Of a stretch of 64,000 nucleotides of DNA, positions 25,377 through 34,607 are shown one piece after another (position 1 is the stretch's first letter; each line of letters starts with the position of its first letter). Position numbers and translations under genes: made by a program. The notes under the pieces were generated by a model. The model ran no database searches and was not told the DNA's origin. It was given only the letters and a program-made list of their open reading frames with translations. Source of the DNA: Gallionella sp. (GTDB lineage: Bacteria > Pseudomonadota > Gammaproteobacteria > Burkholderiales > Gallionellaceae); NCBI GenBank assembly GCA_023229845.1, contig JALNYK010000001.1:1-64000 (forward strand). Reading direction: 5' to 3'.

Positions 25377-26237
25377 ATGCCGCATTCCAGGTTCGTAGGG
25401 CTGGTTCCACCCGCCATGTCTGTCCTGAGCTTGTCGAAGTGGCCGGGCAAAGCCAGACCTACCTCCGTATCGATTCTTGCGGCCTGCCTGCTCGTCTGCT
25501 CCGCGCAGGCGGCGACGCTCGATCTCGGCGGCCTGCTGAACAAGGAGCAGCTCGACAAGGTGCTCGGCACTCAGCCAGCCGAATCGGCACCCGTGGCGAA
25601 GCCGGCAGCCGACCTCTCCACGGTCAGCAAGCAGGACCAGATCGGCAGCCTGAAACAGGCGCTGACGCAGGGCGCGGAGACCGCGGTAAAGAATCTGGCG
25701 AAAGAGAACGGCTATCTCGGCAATCCGAAGGTGCGCATCCCGCTGCCGGAAAGTTTGCAGAAGGCCGACAACCTGCTGCGCCAGTTCGGTATGGGCCGCT
25801 ATGCCGACGACCTGATCGCCTCGATGAACCACGCCGCCGAAGCCGCGGTGCCGGAGGCGAAGACGCTGCTGGTCGGTGCGGTGAAAAAGATGACCGTCGC
25901 GGACGCGAAGTCCATCCTCACCGGCCCCGACGACGCCGCGACGCAATATTTCCGCAAGAGCATCGAGACCGCACTCGCAGGCAAATTCAAACCCATCGTC
26001 GCGAAGTCGATGCAGAAGGTGAAGCTCGCGCAAACTTACGACCAGTTCGCCGGTAAGGGCGCGCAGTTCGGCCTGGTCGACGAACGCGACGCGAAGCTCG
26101 ACGACTACATCACCCGCCGCGCGCTCGACGGCCTGTTCCTGATAATGGCCGAACAGGAAAAAGCCATCCGCGCGAACCCGCTGGAAGCGACCGGTAACCT
26201 CGCGAAAAAAGTCTTCACCATCCTGCGCGGGCAGTAG
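25377..26237 (+). CDS. DUF4197 family exported protein
   Basis: Up to 286 residues. Two in-frame starts are possible, 25377 (used, just after lpdA) and 25416 (MSVLSLSKW). A hydrophobic stretch SILAACLLVCSAQAATLDL looks like a signal peptide with cleavage after AQA. The mature part matches the DUF4197 layout: GGLLNKEQLDKVLG, LPESLQKADNLLRQFGMG, MNHAAEAAVPEAKTLL, GPDDAATQYFR and the C-terminal LDGLFLIMAEQEKAIR. It is periplasmic or outer-membrane associated; function unknown for the family. The first codons overlap a CCTGAGCTTGTCGAAG intergenic repeat, giving an unusually long signal-peptide n-region. Confidence 0.8.
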   Translation: MPHSRFVGLVPPAMSVLSLSKWPGKARPTSVSILAACLLVCSAQAATLDLGGLLNKEQLDKVLGTQPAESAPVAKPAADLSTVSKQDQIGSLKQALTQGAETAVKNLAKENGYLGNPKVRIPLPESLQKADNLLRQFGMGRYADDLIASMNHAAEAAVPEAKTLLVGAVKKMTVADAKSILTGPDDAATQYFRKSIETALAGKFKPIVAKSMQKVKLAQTYDQFAGKGAQFGLVDERDAKLDDYITRRALDGLFLIMAEQEKAIRANPLEATGNLAKKVFTILRGQ

Positions 26238-26252
26238 CATTACCAAACCCTC

Positions 26253-26357
26253 GGTCCACGGAAAACACGAAAGGCACGAAATCAAACCCGGAGGGTCCTG
26301 TGGATACCCCGCTTCTTGTTTGAAGATTTTTTCGTGCCTTTCGTGTTTTTCGTGGAC
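26253..26357. repeat. Paired inverted repeat, TCCACGAAAAACACGAAA family, copy 1
   Basis: GTCCACGGAAAACACGAAAG and its continuation at 26253-26281 are matched by the complement at 26331-26357. It lies between the DUF4197 and YqaA-like genes. Two related copies flank nirBD (34608-34738, 37706-37836). Confidence 0.85.
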
Positions 26358-26408
26358 TAAAGATTTTTTGTGGATTGACCGCTTCCCCATAACCCGCTCG
26401 CCTGCCCC

Positions 26409-26804
26409 ATGACCGAATCCGCCAGCCTGCTCTCGCTGTTCGCCAGCAGCTTCCTCGCCGCGACCCTGTTGCCCGGCGGCTCCGAGGCCGTGCTGTTCGC
26501 CGTGCTCAAGGCCTATCCGGAAACGCTGTGGACCGCGCTCGCGGTCGCGACGCTGGGCAACACGCTGGGCGGCATGGTCAGCTTCGGCATGGGCTGGCTG
26601 CTACCGCAGACCCAGCAACTCAAACATGTGGATAAAGTACGACGCTACGGCACACCTGTGCTGTTGCTGTCCTGGGTGCCGCTGATCGGCGACGCCCTCT
26701 GCCTCGCCGCCGGCTGGCTGCGGCTGAATCCATGGCTGGCTGTGCTGTATATCGCGATCGGAAAATTCGCGCGTTACTGGGTGATTGCGGCGACGCTGGC
26801 TTAA
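26409..26804 (+). CDS. YqaA/DedA-like membrane protein
   Basis: 131 residues with four hydrophobic segments. FLAATLLPGGSEAVLFAVL at the N-terminus, TLGNTLGGMVSFGMGW in the middle and SWVPLIGDALCLAAGWLRL towards the C-terminus match the short YqaA group of the DedA/SNARE-associated superfamily. It is an inner-membrane protein. DedA relatives act in lipid scrambling or membrane homeostasis, but YqaA itself is uncharacterised. A degraded fragment of a related gene is at 43724-43790. Confidence 0.85.
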   Translation: MTESASLLSLFASSFLAATLLPGGSEAVLFAVLKAYPETLWTALAVATLGNTLGGMVSFGMGWLLPQTQQLKHVDKVRRYGTPVLLLSWVPLIGDALCLAAGWLRLNPWLAVLYIAIGKFARYWVIAATLA

Positions 26805-26873
26805 GAAATCGAAGGACGCTTTCGACCCATTTCGGCCACTTTCCCGAGCGAGGCAAAGTCTATCCTCCGAGAT

Positions 26874-29069
26874 TCACGCGAGGTCGTAGCGATCGAGGTT
26901 CATCACCTTGTTCCATGCCGCCACGAAGTCACGTACGAACGCCTGCTGCGCATCGCTGCAGGCATAGACTTCCGCGAGCGCCCGCAGCTGGGAGTTCGAA
27001 CCGAACACGAGATCGATGATGGTGCCTGTCCATTTCAGCTCGCCCGTCGCTCTATCGTGCCCCTCCAGCACGCCTTCGGAAGCGGCGGATTTCTGCCACT
27101 TCGTATTCATGTCGAGCAGGTTCACGAAGAAATCATTGCTCAATGTTCCGGGACGCTTGGTGAAGACACCGTGATTGGACTGGCCGACGTTCGCATTCAG
27201 GGCGCGCAGGCCGCCGATCAGCACCGTCATCTCGGGGGCGGTCAGCGTCAGCAACTGCGCCTTGTCCACTAGCAGCTCGGCCACCGATCCTTCGAGTCCC
27301 TTGCGCACGTAGTTGCGAAATCCGTCAGCGACCGGCTCCAGCACGGCGAACGAGGCCACATCGGTCTGTTCCTGCGACGCGTCCATGCGCCCCGGCGAGA
27401 AGGGAACCTGCACATCCTGACCGCCCTTCTTCGCCGCTGCCTCGACGGCTGCGCAGCCGCCCAGCACGATCAGGTCGGCCAGCGAAACTTTCTTGCCGCC
27501 GGACTGAGCGCTGTTGAATACGCTCTGGATACCCGCCAAGGTCTTGAGCACCTTCGCCAGTTGGGCCGGCTGGTTGGCTTCCCAATCCTTCTGCGGCGCC
27601 AGACGGATGCGGGCGCCGTTCGCGCCGCCGCGTTTGTCGGAACCACGGAAGGTGGACGCCGACGCCCATGCGGTGGTAACCAGTTCCGAAACGGACAGAC
27701 CTGACGCCAAAATCTTGCCCTTGAGGGATGCAATGTCCCGCGCATCGATCAATACATGATCGACTGCCGGGACGGGGTCTTGCCAGATGAGCGCTTCCGC
27801 CGGAACCTCCGGGCCGAGATAACGCGCACGCGGCCCCATGTCGCGGTGCGTCAGCTTGAACCACGCGCGGGCGAAGGCATCCGCCAACTGCTCCGGATGC
27901 TCGTAGAAATGCCGCGAGATTTTTTCGTAGACAGGATCGAATCGCAACGAAAGGTCGGTAGTCAGCATGGTCGGCGTGTGACGCCTGGACGGTTCGTGGG
28001 CATCGGGAATGCTGCCGGCGCCTGCGCCCCCCTTCGCTACCCACTGGTGCGCACCGGCGGGACTCTTGGTCAGCTCCCATTCGTAGCCGAACAGGTTCTC
28101 GAAGAAGTTGTTGCTCCACTGCGTCGGCGTGCTGGTCCAGGTGACTTCCAGGCCGCTGGAGATCGTGTCCCCGCCTTTGCCGCTGCCGAAGCTGCTCTTC
28201 CAGCCCAGCCCCTGCTGCTCGATACCTGCGGCCTCGGGCTCGGGGCCGACATGGGACACAGGCCCGGCGCCGTGGGTTTTGCCGAAAGTGTGGCCGCCGG
28301 CGATGAGCGCTACGGTCTCTTCGTCGTTCATCGCCATGCGCGCGAAGGTCTCGCGGATATCCCGCGCCGCCGCGAGCGGATCAGGATTGCCGTTCGGTCC
28401 TTCCGGGTTCACGTAGATCAGCCCCATCTGCACGGCCGCGAGCGGATTCTCAAGATCGCGGTCGCCGCTGTAGCGCTTGTCCTCCAGCCACTTGGCCTCG
28501 GCGCCCCAGTAAACGTCCTCTTCCGGCTCCCATACGTCCTGACGTCCGCCGCCGAAACCGAAGGTCTTGAAGCCCATCGATTCCAGCGCGACGTTGCCGG
28601 CGAGGATCATCAGGTCTGCCCAGGATATCTTGCGGCCATACTTCTGCTTGATCGGCCAAAGCAGCCTGCGCGCCTTGTCGAGGTTGACGTTGTCGGGCCA
28701 GCTGTTGAGCGGCGCGAAGCGCTGGTTGCCGCGCCCCGCACCGCCGCGGCCGTCGCCGATGCGGTAGGTGCCGGCGCTGTGCCATGCCATGCGGATGAAC
28801 AGCGGGCCGTAGTGGCCGAAGTCCGCCTGCCACCAGTCCTGCGAGTCGGTCATCAGCGCCAGCAGATCCTGCTTCACCGCATTCAGGTCCAAGCTCTTGA
28901 ACTCCTCGGCGTAGGTGAAATCCGCGCCCATGGGGTCGGACAACGGGGAATGCTGGTGCAGGATGTTCAGCTTCAGTTGATCGGGCCACCAGTCCGTGTT
29001 GGATTGGGATCCGGCAACCGCGCTGGTGCGCGCGTGGCCCGGGAATGGGCATTGGGATTCGTTTGACAT
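26874..29069 (-). CDS. katG: Catalase-peroxidase
   Basis: 731 residues with a strong AGGAGA ribosome site. It has the duplicated peroxidase fold of KatG. The N-terminal catalytic half keeps the distal site RMAWHSAGTYR (Trp and His near 97-98), the tyrosine of the Met-Tyr-Trp adduct in GLIYVNPEGPNG near 218, and the proximal haem histidine in GGHTFGKTHG near 261. It removes hydrogen peroxide in the cytoplasm. It is the last gene of a tight minus-strand set (AIF-like oxidoreductase, folB, folK, katG; 36 bases after folK). No oxyR gene is adjacent. Confidence 0.97.
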   Translation of the reverse strand: MSNESQCPFPGHARTSAVAGSQSNTDWWPDQLKLNILHQHSPLSDPMGADFTYAEEFKSLDLNAVKQDLLALMTDSQDWWQADFGHYGPLFIRMAWHSAGTYRIGDGRGGAGRGNQRFAPLNSWPDNVNLDKARRLLWPIKQKYGRKISWADLMILAGNVALESMGFKTFGFGGGRQDVWEPEEDVYWGAEAKWLEDKRYSGDRDLENPLAAVQMGLIYVNPEGPNGNPDPLAAARDIRETFARMAMNDEETVALIAGGHTFGKTHGAGPVSHVGPEPEAAGIEQQGLGWKSSFGSGKGGDTISSGLEVTWTSTPTQWSNNFFENLFGYEWELTKSPAGAHQWVAKGGAGAGSIPDAHEPSRRHTPTMLTTDLSLRFDPVYEKISRHFYEHPEQLADAFARAWFKLTHRDMGPRARYLGPEVPAEALIWQDPVPAVDHVLIDARDIASLKGKILASGLSVSELVTTAWASASTFRGSDKRGGANGARIRLAPQKDWEANQPAQLAKVLKTLAGIQSVFNSAQSGGKKVSLADLIVLGGCAAVEAAAKKGGQDVQVPFSPGRMDASQEQTDVASFAVLEPVADGFRNYVRKGLEGSVAELLVDKAQLLTLTAPEMTVLIGGLRALNANVGQSNHGVFTKRPGTLSNDFFVNLLDMNTKWQKSAASEGVLEGHDRATGELKWTGTIIDLVFGSNSQLRALAEVYACSDAQQAFVRDFVAAWNKVMNLDRYDLA

Positions 29070-29105
29070 GGTTATCTCCTGTGGTTGTTTGTACGCCTGT
29101 CGGCT

Positions 29106-29624
29106 CTATCCCCTGCGGCGGCTCACTTCGTCATTCAGCTGCCGGGAATAATCCTGCAGCGGTTTCAGGCCATCCGACGCCATCGCGGCGGCGATGGCGT
29201 CGACGCGCGCTCCGGCCAACACCAGATCGGGCGCGAGTTCGAAGAGCGGGATAGCCAGGAAGGGGCGCTCGAAAATATCGGGATCGGGCAGCCGGATGTC
29301 TCCATCGTCCATCACCAGATCGCCGTACACGATCAGGTCGAGGTCTATCGTGCGCGGCGCATATTTATCCTGTGTCCGCTTGCGTCCCAGCTCGTCCTCG
29401 ATGGGACGCAGGATGGCGTGCTTCACCTGCGCGGGTAGCGCATCCGTTTCGATCTCCGCCACGCAATTGAAATAGGATGATTGCTCCGGGCGGTCGAGTG
29501 CGTCGGTGCAATAGACGGTGGAAACGCCGACGAGATGCGTTTGCCGGGCAAGGTTGCGGATCGCCGCCCGCACATTGCTCTCGGGTTCGATGTTGGAGCC
29601 TATGCCGATGAAGGCGCGCGCCAT
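29106..29624 (-). CDS. folK: 2-amino-4-hydroxy-6-hydroxymethyldihydropteridine pyrophosphokinase
   Basis: 172 residues. FIGIGSNIEPESN at the N-terminus, the central QSSYFNCVAEIET, and the catalytic block PIEDELGRKRTQDKYAPRTIDLDLIVYGD with RPFLAIPLFEL after it identify HPPK, which pyrophosphorylates hydroxymethyldihydropterin with ATP in folate synthesis. It lies 7 bases after folB, as in many bacteria where the two are consecutive pathway steps. Confidence 0.95.
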   Translation of the reverse strand: MARAFIGIGSNIEPESNVRAAIRNLARQTHLVGVSTVYCTDALDRPEQSSYFNCVAEIETDALPAQVKHAILRPIEDELGRKRTQDKYAPRTIDLDLIVYGDLVMDDGDIRLPDPDIFERPFLAIPLFELAPDLVLAGARVDAIAAAMASDGLKPLQDYSRQLNDEVSRRRG

Positions 29625-29631
29625 GGTCCGC

Positions 29632-29982
29632 TCACCGCTTGCGGCTGATTTCCACCGCCACGCTTCTCGCGAAACGCAGCGCGTGCGGCTTCTCCACGCA
29701 CACGTCGACCTGCATCACTCCCCGATAACCCAGGCACAGTTCCGCGACGGCCTCCGCCAGCGCCTCCACCAGAAAGTATTGCGAGCTTTCCACCATGGCG
29801 AGGACGCGTTTCTTCAGCGCGCGGTAATCGACGGTGTCCTCGATGCTGTCGCTCTTGCCGGCCTTGCTGACGTCGGAATGGAGGGTCAGGTTGATCACCA
29901 CGTCCTGCTTTTCGTGGCGCTCCTTCTCGTTGATGCCCAGTATGCAGCGCACGAGCAGGTCGCTAATCCGGATACGGTCCAT
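29632..29982 (-). CDS. folB: Dihydroneopterin aldolase (FolB)
   Basis: 116 residues from MDRIRISDLLVRCILG at 29982, with GGAGGA before the ATG; a longer in-frame extension to 30306 overlaps the upstream gene and is rejected. Key family blocks: CILGINEKERHEKQDVVINL, the catalytic-region TVDYRALKKRV, SSQYFLVEALAEAVAE and VEKPHALRFARSVAVEI. It cleaves or epimerises dihydroneopterin in folate synthesis. It lies 23 bases after the AIF-like oxidoreductase and 7 before folK. Confidence 0.95.
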   Translation of the reverse strand: MDRIRISDLLVRCILGINEKERHEKQDVVINLTLHSDVSKAGKSDSIEDTVDYRALKKRVLAMVESSQYFLVEALAEAVAELCLGYRGVMQVDVCVEKPHALRFARSVAVEISRKR

Positions 29983-30005
29983 ATGTCCTCCAAAGGTTTC
30001 CTGCG

Positions 30006-31217
30006 TTATCGGTAACCACGAATGAGTCCGCGCAACTGCCCGTGCGTCATCGTTACCCGCTTGCGGATCAGTTCGCGCGCCGCCTCGACCTTGTTCCACA
30101 CGTTGCACATCATCACGCCCCTGACCTTGCCGTCGCGCAGGTAGTAAACGACGCCGGTGTCGTTTTCTTTCTGCCAGTCGGCGAAAGTCTCCAGCCGCGA
30201 ATCGACCTCGCCGGTCGCCTCGTAGCCGAACTCGAACAGGTCGGAGAAGAAATACGGCTGGTGGGTGTAGGGCTCGTACGCCCCGGCCATGTTGCGTCCC
30301 GCCCATTTGCCCTGAGTGAGAGCATGGTCCCAGTGCTCGATGCGCATTGCTTGCCCCAGAACCGGGTAAGGAAAGAAGGCATTGTCTCCGGCGGCATAGA
30401 TGTCCGGACTGGAGGTCTGGAGGTATTCGTTCACCACGATGCCGTTGCCCGTTTCCAACCCGCCGCTTTGAGCGAGCGCCAGCTCCGGAACGACGCCCAC
30501 GCCGACGATCACGATATCCGATGTTATCGTCTCGCCCTTCCCGGTGCGGGTGACAAATTCGTCACCGTCCTTACCGAAAGAAACGGGTTGGTCCGTTGCC
30601 AGAATCCGGACACCTTTCTCCCGATAGCGCTGCTGCACGGCTCGCGCCAAATAGTCGGGCAACACCCGGTCGCACAGCAGTTCTCCTGGAAAGATCATGG
30701 TGACATCGAGTTTGTTGATGTTGAGCGCGGCGGCCAACTCCGAGCCGATGAAGCCGCCGCCGATCACCACCGCCGACTTTCCTTCCGCTGCTTTTCCCTT
30801 GGTGTGCAGATAATCGTCCAGGCCGCGGAAGTAGCAGATGCCGTCGAGATCGCCGCCGGGAATATCCAGCTTACGCGGCTTGCATCCCGTCGCCAGCAGC
30901 AGTTTTCCGTAGCCATAGGTCGCGCCGCCGGCGACGGTGATCGTCTTTGCTGCGGGATCGAGCCGCGATGCCGCAGCACCCAGCGCCAAGGTCACGCCAT
31001 GCGTCTCGTAAAAGGAGCGGTCATGGAGAAAGATGCCTTCCAACTGCATCTTGCCGAACCACAGTTTCTTCGACAGCGGCGGACGGTCGTAGGGCAAGTG
31101 GCTTTCTTCGGCGATCATCAGGATGCTTCCTGTCGCATCCCGCTCGCGTATGCCTTCCACCGCGGAAGCTCCCGCCAGCCCGCCGCCCACAATCACGTAG
31201 TCGTAATCGGATGTCAT
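30006..31217 (-). CDS. AIF/rubredoxin-reductase-like NAD(P)H-FAD oxidoreductase
   Basis: 403 residues from MTSDYDYVIVGGG at 31217 behind GGGGAGG; an extension to 31394 is rejected. It has two Rossmann sites: FAD at VIVGGGLAGASA near the N-terminus and NAD(P) at VVIGGGFIGSELAAAL near 150, then DIYAAGDNAFFP for FAD and a C-terminal dimerisation-like domain. Family members pass electrons from NAD(P)H to rubredoxin, ferredoxin or quinones, or act like monodehydroascorbate reductase. It heads the folB-folK-katG set. It is also about 0.5 kb downstream of nasA, which carries an iron-sulfur entry domain and has no dedicated reductase in the window. A role as NasA electron donor is possible but unproven. 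Confidence 0.85.
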   Translation of the reverse strand: MTSDYDYVIVGGGLAGASAVEGIRERDATGSILMIAEESHLPYDRPPLSKKLWFGKMQLEGIFLHDRSFYETHGVTLALGAAASRLDPAAKTITVAGGATYGYGKLLLATGCKPRKLDIPGGDLDGICYFRGLDDYLHTKGKAAEGKSAVVIGGGFIGSELAAALNINKLDVTMIFPGELLCDRVLPDYLARAVQQRYREKGVRILATDQPVSFGKDGDEFVTRTGKGETITSDIVIVGVGVVPELALAQSGGLETGNGIVVNEYLQTSSPDIYAAGDNAFFPYPVLGQAMRIEHWDHALTQGKWAGRNMAGAYEPYTHQPYFFSDLFEFGYEATGEVDSRLETFADWQKENDTGVVYYLRDGKVRGVMMCNVWNKVEAARELIRKRVTMTHGQLRGLIRGYR

Positions 31218-31743
31218 GCCGCCTCCCCGTCGTTCGGATAAGAATTCGCCCTCGGGCGCTTTGCGCCACCGACATATGAACCTCCATCGGTTCCTGCTCC
31301 GACTATCGCGAGTTTGATGGGCTGCAGCTTTCTGCATCGAATGCGGTGAATCAACGAGGTTAATGGATTGAATCACACCGTTTGCCGGCTCCAAATAAGC
31401 ACTAGTGTGTATTTTGGCTTGGGACCATTAGGCCGTCATACCGGCGAAGGCCGGTATCCAGCAATGAAAAATAGGCCGCGAAGCGGACAAAACCATGACG
31501 TTGTCCCACTTGCGTGGGGAAGTTGATCATCTGGATTCCGGCCTTCGCGGGGATAACGGATTATTAGTAGATGTGCCCTTGGAGTGTAGGCGATGCTTTT
31601 GCTCGGGAATATAAGGCAAATGACTGCTTTTTCGGGTAGGTCTGACTCCATCGCGTTGCTGTAACCCTCAAATACGGGGCGCTGCATATAAAACCGGACT
31701 CTCGTCTAATAGCGACAATGAAATCCTCGCCATGTCCTGAATC
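31218..31743. other. Gene-free gap with one paired repeat
   Basis: Between nasA and the AIF-like gene there is about 525 bp without a convincing gene. Apart from the repeat at 31433-31559, I see no recognisable feature. An 83-codon minus-strand frame here is largely translated repeat. Confidence 0.6.
31433..31559. repeat. Paired inverted repeat, CATTCCGGCGCAGGCCGG family, copy 2 (diverged)
   Basis: Left arm 31433-31461 reads CCGTCATACCGGCGAAGG then CCGGTATCCAG; the right arm 31531-31559 is its imperfect complement. It is related to 23443-23559 and 54341-54456. Confidence 0.8.
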
Positions 31744-34590
31744 TCATGCGCCATTGCCATTGCATTGAATAGTCATGCGCCGCAACTCCGGCAGGCATGA
31801 GCCGCAGGAGGTGCCGCACTTGCGCTTGGCTTGCAGCGCGGCCAGATCGAGGCCGGCGGCGAGGTCGGCGGCGATTTCGTTTTCCGAAACGTCGAAACAG
31901 TTGCACACCACGCGCCCCCGCGCCGGGGCCGAACTCGGCGGATTGCTCAGCGGGGCCAGCAGCCATTTGCGCAACGCCCGGGTATCGCTGCCGCGCACGA
32001 TGAGGTCGATCAACCATTCGGCGGACTGCGTCGAATTGCACAACAAGGCGCCGTCCAGACGATCATTCCGGATCAGGGCGCGTTTGGCGATGCCGCGCCG
32101 GGCATCGCCAAACGCCAGCGTCGCGGCATCGTCCAGCCCCATCGCCGCACCGAGTTCCGCCAGCATCCCGGCCGCGGGCAAGTCATGCTCCGAGGCACCC
32201 CATGCGCGCAATACCACGATGTCGGCATCGCGCCCCGTCGAGGTCAGCGTCGCATGATCGAAACGGGCCAGCCAGGGTTGCAGCGACTCGCGCAGCCCGC
32301 CTTGGTCGTCTCGCCGCATGGCGACCAGTTGCCAGGCCGTCGCATATTTCTCGACCTGGACGGCCGCATGTTTCAGCTCGGGCTGGAATGAGACCGGATC
32401 GACCATGGACGGCATCAGCGCATTGACGCCCAGGCCGCGCATGAAACGGCCGCCCCAGTGCATCGGGATATAACTCTGCGCGGGGCGCAAGGCGGTCGAT
32501 TGCAGCGCACGCAGAACCAGCATGCCACGCCCGTTTTTGACGCGCACCAGATCGCCGTCCGCTATCCCGCGCCGCTCCATGTCGCGCGCATTCATCTCTA
32601 TCACCGGCTCGGGTGCATGGGCGTAGAGGCGCGGCACCGTCCCGGTGCGGCTCATGCCGTGCCACTGGTCGCGCAGGCGGCCGCTGTTGAGATGCAGCGG
32701 ATGACGCGCGTCGGTGGCTTCGGCCGTCGGGCGATGCTCGACCGCGCCGAATCTGGCTCGGCCGCTGGCGGTCGGGAACAGGCCGTCCGCATAAAGGCGT
32801 CGGCCTCCCTGCGCGGCATCGGCGGGGAACGGCCATTGCTGCGGGCCGACGGACTCCAGCAGCGCATAGGACAGGCCGCCGATATCCAGATCGCGGCCCG
32901 CAGTCGTGGCGCGGTGTTCGTTGAAGATTTCCTCGGCGGAACGATAAGGGAACAAGGTCGCGCCGCCGATAGCGCCTCGGCCGGCTATGCGCCGTTCCAG
33001 TCGCCGCGCGAAATCCGCCGCGATGCGCCAGTCGGCCCGGGCCTCGCCGGGCGGCCGCACCGCGGCTTGCACGCGCGAGATGCGGCGCTCCGAGTTGGTG
33101 ACCGTTCCTTCCTTCTCGCCCCAGCCTGCGGCAGGCAGCAGCAGATCGGCATAGGCCGCCGTATCGGTATGCGGCGTCACCTCCTGCAACACCACAAAAG
33201 GACAGGCCGCTAGCGCCTCGTGCACGAGATTCAGGTCGGGCAGCGACTGCGCCGGATTGGTGCAGGCGATCCATACCGCCTTGATCTCGCCGCGACGCAT
33301 CGCATCGAATAATGCCACCGCGGTCAGCCCCGGCCTGGCCGGCACCTCGGCCACATTCCAGAGCCGCGCCACCTCGGCCCGGTGTGCGGCGTTGTTCATG
33401 TCGCGATGCGCGGACAACAGGTTGGCCATGCCGCCGACCTCGCGCCCGCCCATCGCGTTGGGCTGTCCCGTCAGCGAGAACGGCCCGCAGCCGGGCCTGC
33501 CGATCTTGCCGGTGGCGAGATGCAAATTGATCAGCGCGGCATTGTTGTCCGTGCCGTGACTCGACTGATTCAGCCCCTGACAGTAGAGGGAGAGCGAGTT
33601 CTTGGCGTGAAACTCGCGTAGCGATTCGTTTGCCTCCTCGCCCGCTTGCGGGAGAGGATTGAGGTGAGGGAAACGGTCATGGCAAGTTTCATCATCAGGG
33701 GCGGCACACTTGCCATGACCGTTGGATTCGCCGAACCAGCGCGCGGCGGTGACGATGTCCTCGGCCTTCACTCCGCATATCGCCGCAGCCATTTCCGGCG
33801 TGTATTCGCGCACCTTGCGCTTCAGCGCATCGAATCCCTCGGTATGGTCGCGGATGTAATCGTCGTCTATCAAGTCTTCCCACAGCAGCACATGGAGCAT
33901 CGCGTTGTAGAGCGCGATGTCCGTGCCGGGCAGTATGGCCAGGTGCAGGTCGGCGGCCTCGGCGGTGTCGGTGCGGCGCGGATCGACGACGATGATTTTC
34001 ATCTGCGGGCGCGCCGCCCGCGCATCCTCGATGCGGCGGAACAGCACCGGATGCGCCCAGGCAGTGTTGGAACCGGCGATCAGCAGGCAATCGGCATGGT
34101 CGATGTCTTCGTAGCAGCAAGGCGGCGCATCGGAGCCCAGCGTCGCCTTGTAGCCCGCCACCGCCGAGCTCATGCACAGGCGCGAATTGGTGTCGATGTT
34201 GTTGGTGCCTATCAGCCCCTTGGCCAGCTTGTTGAAGACATAGTAGTCCTCGGTCAGCAACTGGCCGCTGATGTAGAAGGCGACGCTGTCCGGGCCATGC
34301 TCCGCGATGGCCTCGGCGAATCGATCCGTCGCCTGTTCGAGCGCCGCTTCCCAACTCACGCGCCGACGCGGTTCCTCACGACTGACGCGCGATTCCGGAT
34401 GGCGCAGCCTGACGGCCATCGCCTGCGGCGTCATGGTCAGGTGCAGCGAGCCGCCCTTGGTGCAGAGCCGGCCGAAGTTGGCCGGATGGTCCGGGTCGCC
34501 GCGCACGCCGATTATCCTTGCGCCATCGTGTTCGATGACGACGCCGCAGCCGACGCCGCAGTAGGGACAGGTCGATTTCGTTTCCATCAT
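31744..34590 (-). CDS. nasA: Assimilatory nitrate reductase, large subunit, with C-terminal BFD [2Fe-2S] domain
   Basis: 948 residues; starts at tandem ATGs (34590/34587). The N-terminal [4Fe-4S] site has Cys8, 11, 15 and 43 (CPYCGVGC, LCTKGG). The molybdopterin oxidoreductase body includes NIDTNSRLCMSS, AGSNTAWAHPVLF and YCQGLNQSSHGTDNNAA, with the Mo-bis-MGD binding domain near 650-780. A BFD-like [2Fe-2S] domain closes the protein: CNCFDVSENEI, then CGTSCGSC near 930. It reduces nitrate to nitrite in the cytoplasm. Oddity: residues ~288-328 are an insertion encoded by a palindromic repeat that is also found in nirB; relatives usually go straight from the WFG segment to LYCQGLNQ. The frame is kept, so the enzyme may still work. 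Confidence 0.95.
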   Translation of the reverse strand: MMETKSTCPYCGVGCGVVIEHDGARIIGVRGDPDHPANFGRLCTKGGSLHLTMTPQAMAVRLRHPESRVSREEPRRRVSWEAALEQATDRFAEAIAEHGPDSVAFYISGQLLTEDYYVFNKLAKGLIGTNNIDTNSRLCMSSAVAGYKATLGSDAPPCCYEDIDHADCLLIAGSNTAWAHPVLFRRIEDARAARPQMKIIVVDPRRTDTAEAADLHLAILPGTDIALYNAMLHVLLWEDLIDDDYIRDHTEGFDALKRKVREYTPEMAAAICGVKAEDIVTAARWFGESNGHGKCAAPDDETCHDRFPHLNPLPQAGEEANESLREFHAKNSLSLYCQGLNQSSHGTDNNAALINLHLATGKIGRPGCGPFSLTGQPNAMGGREVGGMANLLSAHRDMNNAAHRAEVARLWNVAEVPARPGLTAVALFDAMRRGEIKAVWIACTNPAQSLPDLNLVHEALAACPFVVLQEVTPHTDTAAYADLLLPAAGWGEKEGTVTNSERRISRVQAAVRPPGEARADWRIAADFARRLERRIAGRGAIGGATLFPYRSAEEIFNEHRATTAGRDLDIGGLSYALLESVGPQQWPFPADAAQGGRRLYADGLFPTASGRARFGAVEHRPTAEATDARHPLHLNSGRLRDQWHGMSRTGTVPRLYAHAPEPVIEMNARDMERRGIADGDLVRVKNGRGMLVLRALQSTALRPAQSYIPMHWGGRFMRGLGVNALMPSMVDPVSFQPELKHAAVQVEKYATAWQLVAMRRDDQGGLRESLQPWLARFDHATLTSTGRDADIVVLRAWGASEHDLPAAGMLAELGAAMGLDDAATLAFGDARRGIAKRALIRNDRLDGALLCNSTQSAEWLIDLIVRGSDTRALRKWLLAPLSNPPSSAPARGRVVCNCFDVSENEIAADLAAGLDLAALQAKRKCGTSCGSCLPELRRMTIQCNGNGA
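33607..33723. repeat. Palindromic repeat inserted in frame in nasA
   Basis: Bases 33607-33685 match the repeat in nirB (from 35117): a shared segment encoding LNPLPQAGEEANESLREF, followed by a palindrome. In this copy the palindrome has perfect 16-base arms (33672-33687 and 33708-33723). No stop codon or frame shift results. Confidence 0.85.
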
Positions 34591-34607
34591 CCTTAAAACC
34601 TCTTTTC

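Noticed and set aside
23924..25570. 548-codon minus-strand frame
   Set aside because: Antisense to lpdA; same compositional artefact.
31436..31687. 83-codon minus-strand frame
   Set aside because: About half is translated paired repeat (31433-31559); no family resemblance and no ribosome site.
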